This document shows, piece by piece, positions 6,250 to 11,410 of a stretch of 11,410 nucleotides of DNA (the first letter of the stretch is position 1; the number at the start of each line of letters is the position of its first letter). The notes under the pieces are model-generated. The model searched no databases. It saw nothing but the letters and a program-made list of their open reading frames with translations, and was not told the origin of the DNA. The DNA is from Moraxellaceae bacterium (GTDB lineage Bacteria > Pseudomonadota > Gammaproteobacteria > Pseudomonadales > Moraxellaceae): assembly GCA_030684415.1 (NCBI GenBank), contig JAUXNL010000458.1, positions 1 through 11,410 of the forward strand. Reading direction: 5' to 3'. Both the position numbers and the translations under genes were made by a program.

Positions 6250-6626
6250 GGGCTAAGGGCATACACGAAAGCGTGAAGCTTGCCTGAAAATTGCGCAAAC
6301 CGCTGCCCGAATTGAACTTTTCAAGCGCTGACGCCTTATGGAGCCCGACGCATTAGGGCTATACTCGGCGCCGGAAGAGCCTATCCCAACAGGTGATCGT
6401 TACGCTGCGATTTGCCGGGGAAGTCGAGCAACGACGCCGACAACGCGCTATGCGCACCCGCCAGACGCGGGTCACAGGCGGCTCAGCCGACACCGCGGCC
6501 ATCCCGTGGTTTTCCCGACTGGGTCATGTGACACGTCTGCCTGTTTGCCTTCGCCATCATGGTCGGGGCCGAGCACCTTTTGGCATAGGCTCAAGTCACA
6601 AACTGCACCCCGGGAGTACCTGCATA
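6250..6626. promoter_or_regulatory. Divergent rluE/icd intergenic region
   Basis: This 377-base region has no gene I can support. It carries several small dyads: CACG-AAAG-CGTG (6264-6275), the palindrome TTGCGCAA (6291-6298), TTGAA-CTT-TTCAA (6312-6324), ACCCG/CGGGT (6456-6472) and CGGC-TCA-GCCG (6479-6489). A good -10 hexamer TATACT for icd lies at 6360-6365, but the bases 16-18 upstream of it give only poor -35 matches. If it is used, icd has a leader of about 255 bases. The dyads near 6291-6324 are candidate operator sites for either gene. Roles are inferred. Confidence 0.4.
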
Positions 6627-7886
6627 ATGGGTTACCAGAAGATCACGGTTCCGGCGGATGGTGACAAAATCACCGTTAACGCTGACCTGTCGCTGAACGT
6701 CCCCAATCACCCCATCATTCCTTACATCGAAGGCGACGGCATCGGTGCCGACATCTCGCCGGTCATGCTCAAGGTTGTCGATGCCGCGGTCGAAAAGGCC
6801 TACGGCACCAAGCGCGCCATTTCCTGGATGGAAGTCTATTGCGGCGAGAAGGCCACCCGCGTTTACGGCCCCGATGTCTGGCTGCCGCCCGAAACCTTTG
6901 AAGCTTTGCGCGAGTACGTCGTCAGCATCAAAGGGCCGCTGACCACCCCGGTCGGCGGCGGTATCCGCTCCTTGAACGTGGCACTGCGCCAAGAGCTGGA
7001 TCTGTATGTCTGTCAGCGCCCGGTGCGCTGGTTCAAGGGTGTACCAAGCCCGGTTCATCATCCGGAGCTCACCGACATGGTGATCTTCCGTGAAAACTCC
7101 GAAGACATTTATGCCGGCATCGAGTGGAAGGCCGGTAGCGAAGCCGCGATCAAGATCATCAAGTTCCTGCGTGAGGAAATGGGGGTCACCAAGATCCGCT
7201 TCACCGATAACTGCGGTATCGGCATCAAGCCGGTGTCCAAGGAAGGCACGCAGCGGCTGGTGCGCAAGGCGATCCAGTTCGCCATCGACAACGACAAGCC
7301 CTCGGTCACGCTGGTGCATAAGGGCAACATCATGAAGTTCACCGAAGGGGCCTTCAAGGACTGGGGATACGAACTCGCTGCCGAGCGCTTTGGCGCCGAG
7401 CCCATCGATGGCGGCCCGTGGATGAAGATGAAAAACCCGAAAAGCGGGAAAGACATCATCATCAAGGACGTGATTGCTGACGCCTTCCTGCAGCAAATCC
7501 TGATGCGACCAGCCGAGTACTCTGTCATTGCCACCCTGAACCTGAATGGCGACTACATCTCTGACGCGCTGGCAGCAGAAGTGGGTGGCATCGGCATCGC
7601 CCCGGGGGCCAACATCGGCGGCTCTGTGGCCATGTTCGAGGCCACACATGGCACGGCCCCGAAATACGCCGGCCAGGACAAGGTCAACCCGGGCTCCATC
7701 ATCCTGTCCGCTGAAATGATGTTGCGCCACATGGGCTGGACCGAAGCGGCTGACCTCATCATCACGGGTGTGGAAGGAGCCATCGAGGCCAAGACGGTCA
7801 CCTATGACTTCGAGCGCCTGATGCCCGATGCCACGCTCCTGCGTTGCTCCGAGTTCGGTGATGCCATCATCCGGCACATGAACTGA
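6627..7886 (+). CDS. icd: NADP-dependent isocitrate dehydrogenase
   Basis: Icd oxidatively decarboxylates isocitrate to 2-oxoglutarate in the TCA cycle. The product is 419 residues (E. coli 416) and aligns with a constant shift of two. Ser115 in GGGIRSLNVALRQ is the serine that AceK phosphorylates in E. coli, and Arg121, Tyr162 and the GDGIG start motif fit the substrate site. Cofactor residues Lys346, Tyr347, Val353, Tyr393 and Arg397 match the NADP-specific set of E. coli (344, 345, 351, 391, 395), so NADP use is likely. The ATG at 6627 has GGGAG at 6612-6616. The frame is open for 234 bases upstream, but that part is Arg-rich and not family-like. It ends in a strong terminator shared with cspD. 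Confidence 0.97.
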   Translation: MGYQKITVPADGDKITVNADLSLNVPNHPIIPYIEGDGIGADISPVMLKVVDAAVEKAYGTKRAISWMEVYCGEKATRVYGPDVWLPPETFEALREYVVSIKGPLTTPVGGGIRSLNVALRQELDLYVCQRPVRWFKGVPSPVHHPELTDMVIFRENSEDIYAGIEWKAGSEAAIKIIKFLREEMGVTKIRFTDNCGIGIKPVSKEGTQRLVRKAIQFAIDNDKPSVTLVHKGNIMKFTEGAFKDWGYELAAERFGAEPIDGGPWMKMKNPKSGKDIIIKDVIADAFLQQILMRPAEYSVIATLNLNGDYISDALAAEVGGIGIAPGANIGGSVAMFEATHGTAPKYAGQDKVNPGSIILSAEMMLRHMGWTEAADLIITGVEGAIEAKTVTYDFERLMPDATLLRCSEFGDAIIRHMN

Positions 7887-7897
7887 CGCTGTCTTGC

Positions 7898-7938
7898 CCC
7901 ATGAAAAAGCCCGCAAACTCTGCGGGCTTTTTCATGGG
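7898..7938. terminator. Bidirectional terminator between icd and cspD
   Basis: A perfect 18-bp inverted repeat with a 5-base loop (7916-7920). Arms are 7898-7915 and 7921-7938. Each has a GC-rich inner part (GCCCGCA / TGCGGGC) followed by A5/T5 tracts, so it can end transcription of icd on the plus strand and cspD on the minus strand. Confidence 0.9.
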
Positions 7939-7960
7939 CGGCGGGCGGGTAGTGCGGCCG

Positions 7961-8242
7961 CTAGCTCAGCGCAGTCGCCACCCGGTCAGGCTGGGCGGCG
8001 TCGTCCCGTCCTTGCGGAACGGACTCGCTACTGCCATCGCCGAGCGGGCTCAGGTTGACGGCATGGAAGCCGTTGCCAGAGGCCTGTATCTCGAACTGTA
8101 CAAACTGGCCCGCTTTCAGGCTTTTGTACCCTTCCATCCGGATATAGGAGTAGTGGACAAAGAGATCATCGCCGCCAGTGTCCGGCCTGACAAAGCCGTA
8201 GCCTTTGGCATTGTTGAACCATTTCACGGTTCCGGTTGCCAT
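7961..8242 (-). CDS. cspD: CspD-like cold-shock domain protein
   Basis: A 93-residue protein with one cold-shock domain (residues 1 to about 68), a five-stranded OB fold that binds single-stranded nucleic acid. RNP1 is KGYGFV (13-18) and RNP2 is LFVHY (27-31). GTVKWFNNAKG at the N-terminus and MEGYKSLKAGQFVQFE are closest to CspD, which in E. coli is a stationary-phase, ClpAP-degraded inhibitor of DNA replication. The tail (about 69-93) is polar and probably disordered. The ATG at 8242 has GAGGG upstream. The position next to and divergent from clpS-clpA is the conserved one for cspD, which supports the name over a general Csp. It is likely transcribed from the promoter at 8348-8375. Confidence 0.92.
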   Translation of the reverse strand: MATGTVKWFNNAKGYGFVRPDTGGDDLFVHYSYIRMEGYKSLKAGQFVQFEIQASGNGFHAVNLSPLGDGSSESVPQGRDDAAQPDRVATALS

Positions 8243-8339
8243 GATGCGTTCCCTCGGACTGCCGTGGCGCGGCCGGCGTATTGTTATGGTGGTTTGTAGT
8301 GGCGCGCCGATGTTGCTTTTTTGTTATGTGACTGCAACG

Positions 8340-8365
8340 TTGGGCGAATTTCAACCATCGCCCAA
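8340..8365. promoter_or_regulatory. Inverted repeat over the cspD promoter (possible operator)
   Basis: TTGGGCGA (8340-8347) and TCGCCCAA (8358-8365) are perfect 8-bp inverted arms around a 10-base centre that contains the cspD -10 hexamer. A protein bound here would block RNA polymerase at the likely cspD promoter. It could also fold as a hairpin in a plus-strand transcript. No known regulator site is recognised. Confidence 0.5.
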
Positions 8366-8375
8366 ACACTGTCAA
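8348..8375 (-). promoter_or_regulatory. Likely cspD promoter
   Basis: On the minus strand a perfect -35 TTGACA (8375-8370) is followed after 16 bases by TGAAAT (8353-8348, four of six -10 matches). Transcription would begin near 8340 and give an A-rich leader of about 100 bases, in which CATAACAA occurs twice (8328-8321 and 8288-8281), 40 bases apart. Confidence 0.55.
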
Positions 8376-8403
8376 GGCCGCTGGTCGAGCGGGTTTCAAG
8401 GGT

Positions 8404-8417
8404 GTGAGCCGGTTCAC
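8404..8417. promoter_or_regulatory. Near-palindrome between cspD and clpS
   Basis: GTGAGCCGGTTCAC is a 14-bp palindrome with a single mismatched pair (8408/8413), about 110 bases upstream of clpS. A second imperfect hairpin, CCTGCCC/GGGCGGG, is at 8424-8444. Either could act in clpS or cspD control, or be chance. No good clpS promoter is evident; TTGCAT (8477-8482) is only a weak -35. Confidence 0.25.
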
Positions 8418-8523
8418 CAGAAACCTGCCCATCCACCGGGCGGGGAGTTATCATGACCGGACGGCGGTGGCCCGTCTTGCATTATGTGGCCGCGAAACCC
8501 ATACCATTAGTCACAGGGCAGTC

Positions 8524-8883
8524 ATGAGCAAAGCGTCAATCCGTAATCAGGTTACAAACAGCGGAGGTCCGGAGGAGCAGGGCTTTCCGGTTGGCGATAT
8601 CGCCGTCCAGGAAACCCGTCCGCAACTGGCGCCCCCGCCCATGTACAAGGTCGTCATCATGAACGATGACTACACCCCGATGGATTTTGTGGTGGAGGTA
8701 CTGGAAGGCTTCTTCAACATGGATCGCGAAAAGGCGACCCGGGTGATGTTGACCATTCACACCGAGGGCGAGGCTACCGTTGGCGTCTACACACGCGACG
8801 TCGCGGAAACGAAAGCTGCACAGGTCGTGGACTACGCACAGCAGAACCAGCATCCGCTGCTCTGCCGCGTGGCCCAAGCCTGA
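8524..8883 (+). CDS. clpS: ClpS, ClpA adaptor for N-degron substrates
   Basis: ClpS binds destabilising N-terminal residues (Leu, Phe, Tyr, Trp in E. coli) and hands such proteins to ClpAP. The 119-residue product has a flexible N-terminal arm of about 40 residues, then the folded domain MYKVVIMNDDYTPMDFVVEVL. Asn47, Asp48 and Asp49 and His79 in TIHTEG match the E. coli residues (34-36 and 66) that grip the substrate alpha-amino group, and Met53 matches the gatekeeper Met40. The constant shift of 13 means a longer N-terminal arm than in E. coli. The ATG at 8524 has AGGG at 8514-8517. Upstream in-frame codons are not family-like. clpA follows 78 bases later, so the two probably form an operon. 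Confidence 0.96.
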   Translation: MSKASIRNQVTNSGGPEEQGFPVGDIAVQETRPQLAPPPMYKVVIMNDDYTPMDFVVEVLEGFFNMDREKATRVMLTIHTEGEATVGVYTRDVAETKAAQVVDYAQQNQHPLLCRVAQA

Positions 8884-8961
8884 CAGTGGTGGTACCAGGA
8901 GGCCGTTTCAGGCTTCCATGCGGTCAACCGGCCTGCTAAAGGGCCAACAAGGGGAAGTGAC

Positions 8962-11238
8962 ATGCTCAGCCGTGATCTTGAAGTAACCCTTAATCTGGCG
9001 TTTCGCGATGCACGTGCAAAGCGACACGAATTCATGACCGTCGAACATTTGCTGCTGGCGCTGCTCGACAACGAGTCGGCCATCAAAGTGCTCAAGGCTT
9101 GTGGTTCGGACATCAGTGGCCTGCGCCGTGATCTTGGCCACTTCGTTGACGAGACCACCCCACTGATTCCTGCCCATGAAACCGAGCGCGAAACGCAGCC
9201 GACACTCGGTTTTCAACGCGTGCTCCAGCGTGCCGTTTTCCATGTGCAGTCCTCTGGCAAGAAAGAAGTCTCCGGCGCCAACGTGCTGGTGGCGATTTTC
9301 TCCGAGCAGGAATCCCAAGCGGTTTATTTCCTCAAGAAACAGTCCATCGCACGCATTGATGTCGTGAACTACATGTCGCACGGCATTTCCAAGGTACATG
9401 ACGAAAATGCACCCTCCGAGCCTGCACAAGAGCAGTCTCAGGAAGATGATGCGTCCGGTGAGGGGGCGCCCAAGAGTGCACTCGAAGCCTATGCCAGCAA
9501 TCTCAACGAGCTGGCACGTCAGGGCCGTATCGATCCGCTGGTCGGGCGTGACGAAGAAATCGAACGTGCTGTGCAGATCCTCTGCCGCCGCCGTAAAAAC
9601 AACCCGCTCTTGGTGGGTGAGCCCGGTGTGGGCAAAACCGCCATTGCCGAAGGACTTGCCTGGCTCATCATCGAAAACAAGGTGCCCGAGGCCATTGCCA
9701 ACAGCGTCGTGTATTCGCTTGATCTGGGCTCGCTACTGGCAGGCACCAAATACCGTGGCGATTTCGAGAAGCGCTTCAAGGCCCTGTTGAACGAACTCAA
9801 CAAGCAAGAAGGCGCGATTCTTTTCATTGATGAAATCCACACCATTATCGGCGCTGGCGCCGCGAGTGGTGGCGTGATGGATGCTTCCAACCTGATCAAG
9901 CCGGTGCTGGCCAATGGCTCGCTCAAGTGCATGGGCTCCACCACCTATCAGGAATATCGCGGCATTTTCGAAAAAGACCGCGCGCTCTCGCGCCGCTTCC
10001 AGAAAATTGACGTGAAAGAGCCGACGGTCGATGAGACTTACCAGATTCTCAAGGGGCTGAAGTCGCGCTTCGAAGAGCATCATGGCGTGAAGTATGCCGA
10101 CAAGGCATTGCAGTTGGCGGCCGAGCTTGCTGACCGTTATATCAATGAGCGCTTCTTGCCTGACAAAGCGATTGACGTGATTGATGAAGCCGGTGCGTTC
10201 CAGCGCTTGCAGTCACCATCCAAGCGCAAGAAAACGATTGGCACCACGGAAATCGAAGAGATCGTTGCCAAGATCGCACGCATTCCGCCGAAGTCCGTGT
10301 CGGCCAACGACAAGGAGTCGCTGCGCAATCTCGATCGCGATCTGCGCATGACCGTGTTCGGCCAGGATGAGGCCATCACGGCGTTGTCGGCGGCAATCAA
10401 GCTTTCGCGGGCTGGCCTCAAGGCGCCCGAAAAGCCGATTGGTTGCTTCATGTTTGCCGGCCCGACGGGTGTCGGTAAAACGGAAGTCACCAAGCAACTG
10501 GCAAAAACACTGGGGATTGAGCTCATCCGCTTCGACATGTCGGAATACATGGAGCGCCACACGGTATCGCGCTTAATTGGCGCTCCTCCCGGCTATGTCG
10601 GCTATGACCAGGGCGGGCTACTGACAGAGGCCATCACCAAGCATCCGCATTGCGTGCTGTTGATGGATGAAATCGAGAAGGCGCATCCGGAAGTCTTCAA
10701 CCTGCTGTTGCAGGTCATGGATCACGGCACGCTGACCGACAACAACGGGCGCAAAGCGGACTTCCGCAACGTGATCCTGGTGATGACCACCAATGCCGGC
10801 GCAGAAATGATCAGCCGTGCCAGCATCGGCTTCACCCGTCAGGACCACGCCACCGACGGCATGGAAATCATGAAGAAGATGTTCACGCCGGAGTTCCGCA
10901 ATCGTCTGGATGCCATCATCCAGTTCCAGCCGCTCAACCCGATGGTGATTGCCAGCGTGGTCGACAAGTTCCTGGTCGAGCTGCAAGCCCAACTCGATGA
11001 CAAGCATGTGGTGCTCGATGTCGATGATGAGGCTCGTACCTGGCTCGCCGAGCATGGCTACGACGTGCTGATGGGCGCCCGCCCGATGGCGCGCTTGATC
11101 CAGGAAGAGTTGAAAAAGCCGTTGGCCGAGAAAATACTTTTCGGCGAGTTGGCGGAAGGCGGCGGCCATGTGCATGTGGGCGTCGAGGGCGAACACCTCG
11201 TGCTGCATGTCGAAGAAAAGGAAGCCGAGCCAGCCTGA
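8962..11238 (+). CDS. clpA: ClpA, ATP-dependent unfoldase of ClpAP protease
   Basis: ClpA is the hexameric AAA+ partner of ClpP, unfolding and threading substrates. The 758 residues equal the E. coli length. Order: Clp N-domain (1 to about 142, the ClpS docking site), an acidic linker (about 146-170), the first ATPase module (Walker A GEPGVGKT 219-226, Walker B ILFIDE 286-291) and the second (Walker A GPTGVGKT 500-507, Walker B VLLMDE 565-570). GYVG (544-547) is the D2 pore loop. IGF (622-624) is the loop that docks into ClpP. There is no middle domain of the ClpB type. The ATG at 8962 has GGGGAAG at suitable spacing. Near residue 170 there is no Met comparable to the internal start (Met169) used for short ClpA in E. 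coli. Confidence 0.97.
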   Translation: MLSRDLEVTLNLAFRDARAKRHEFMTVEHLLLALLDNESAIKVLKACGSDISGLRRDLGHFVDETTPLIPAHETERETQPTLGFQRVLQRAVFHVQSSGKKEVSGANVLVAIFSEQESQAVYFLKKQSIARIDVVNYMSHGISKVHDENAPSEPAQEQSQEDDASGEGAPKSALEAYASNLNELARQGRIDPLVGRDEEIERAVQILCRRRKNNPLLVGEPGVGKTAIAEGLAWLIIENKVPEAIANSVVYSLDLGSLLAGTKYRGDFEKRFKALLNELNKQEGAILFIDEIHTIIGAGAASGGVMDASNLIKPVLANGSLKCMGSTTYQEYRGIFEKDRALSRRFQKIDVKEPTVDETYQILKGLKSRFEEHHGVKYADKALQLAAELADRYINERFLPDKAIDVIDEAGAFQRLQSPSKRKKTIGTTEIEEIVAKIARIPPKSVSANDKESLRNLDRDLRMTVFGQDEAITALSAAIKLSRAGLKAPEKPIGCFMFAGPTGVGKTEVTKQLAKTLGIELIRFDMSEYMERHTVSRLIGAPPGYVGYDQGGLLTEAITKHPHCVLLMDEIEKAHPEVFNLLLQVMDHGTLTDNNGRKADFRNVILVMTTNAGAEMISRASIGFTRQDHATDGMEIMKKMFTPEFRNRLDAIIQFQPLNPMVIASVVDKFLVELQAQLDDKHVVLDVDDEARTWLAEHGYDVLMGARPMARLIQEELKKPLAEKILFGELAEGGGHVHVGVEGEHLVLHVEEKEAEPA

Positions 11239-11256
11239 TAGCCGCCCTGCAACGGA

Positions 11257-11304
11257 AAGGCCCATAAAAAAACCACTCGCAAGAGTGGTTTTTTTATGGG
11301 CCTT
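11257..11304. terminator. Bidirectional terminator between clpA and infA
   Basis: A perfect 22-bp inverted repeat (arms 11257-11278 and 11283-11304) closes on a GCAA tetraloop. The core AACCACTC/GAGTGGTT is flanked by an A7/T7 tract inside the stem and then by GGCCCAT/ATGGGCC. It can end clpA on the plus strand and infA on the minus strand. Confidence 0.92.
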
Positions 11305-11363
11305 GATGCCTGTCAGAAAAAACTAAGCCACCTTGGAGCGGCCTCGTTCTGGCGGCGATGTCA

Positions 11364-11410
11364 TCAGCGCACGCGGTAAGTGATGCGACCCTTGGTCAGG
11401 TCGTAGGGCG
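11364..11410 (-). CDS. infA: Translation initiation factor IF-1 (C-terminal end only)
   Basis: The minus strand at the right edge encodes PYDLTKGRITYRVR followed by TGA (11366-11364), the well-known C-terminal end of IF-1 (E. coli ends PYDLSKGRIVFRSR). IF-1 binds the ribosomal A site during initiation. Only the last 14 complete codons are in the window; the rest lies beyond it. Its position, convergent to clpA, is the same in E. coli and many relatives, except that the serW tRNA gene found between them in E. coli is absent here. Confidence 0.88.
   Translation of the reverse strand, partial: PYDLTKGRITYRVR

Noticed and set aside
6393..6626. In-frame N-terminal extension of icd by 78 codons.
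   Set aside because: The sequence is Arg-rich and low in family resemblance; the ATG at 6627 has a ribosome site and gives the normal Icd length.
6591..7916. Long open frame on the minus strand across icd (441 codons).
   Set aside because: It is antisense to a firmly identified icd, a common artefact in GC-rich genes, and its protein resembles no family I know.
8404..8523. In-frame N-terminal extension of clpS by 40 codons.
   Set aside because: ClpS is already longer than the E. coli protein from 8524, where a good ribosome site exists, and the extension crosses non-coding dyads.
8900..8934. AGGCCG/CGGCCT inverted repeat between clpS and clpA as an attenuator.
   Set aside because: The arms are only 6 bp with a 23-base loop and no T-run; chance is likely.
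1..11410. Search for mobile elements, CRISPR arrays, toxin-antitoxin pairs, defence genes and tRNA genes.
   Set aside because: No transposase or integrase motifs, regular spacer arrays, small toxin-like pairs or tRNA cloverleaf were seen; all sizeable genes belong to known housekeeping families.

Overview
The window is a GC-rich chromosomal segment (high fifties percent by eye) from a gammaproteobacterium. Two conserved gammaproteobacterial neighbourhoods are visible: rluE / nudJ-mnmA-hflD next to icd, and icd-cspD-clpS-clpA-infA. The protein sequences resemble both E. coli and Pseudomonas-type homologues, but I cannot name the genus. Nearly everything is core housekeeping. I see no phage, integron, CRISPR, transposase or rRNA/tRNA gene.

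Layout. (1) 1-742: 3' part of ttcA (tRNA 2-thiocytidine synthesis), cut by the left edge. (2) 842-1711: an LCM/Ppm1-type SAM methyltransferase of unknown substrate. (3) 1712-1945: a non-coding gap with what looks like a decayed REP-type palindromic pair. (4) 1946-4283, minus strand: nudJ, mnmA, hflD, with a terminator-like structure before hflD. (5) 4313-5594, plus strand: moaC, moaD, moaE (molybdenum cofactor synthesis), tightly overlapped. They are preceded by a possible 25-codon leader ORF made of a 15-bp tandem repeat, whose stop codon overlaps the TTG start of moaC. (6) 5686-6249, minus: rluE, separated by a long divergent region from (7) icd at 6627-7886, plus. (8) cspD, minus, at 7961-8242, convergent to icd across a bidirectional terminator. 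(9) clpS-clpA, plus, at 8524-11238, followed by a second bidirectional terminator and the last codons of infA (minus, cut by the right edge).

How the genes work together. TtcA, MnmA, RluE and IF-1 serve translation: two tRNA thiolases, one 23S rRNA pseudouridine synthase and one initiation factor. MoaC makes cyclic pyranopterin monophosphate. MoaD and MoaE then form molybdopterin synthase, which adds the dithiolene sulfurs. ClpS delivers N-degron substrates to the ClpA unfoldase, which works with ClpP (not in the window). Icd is an NADP-type TCA enzyme with the phosphorylation serine conserved.

The points most worth a second look are the moaC leader with its 15-bp repeats and TTGA stop/start overlap, the placement of moaCDE inside the otherwise conserved rluE-nudJ-mnmA-hflD block, and an inverted repeat spanning the likely cspD promoter. 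I found no convincing previously unknown multi-gene system.
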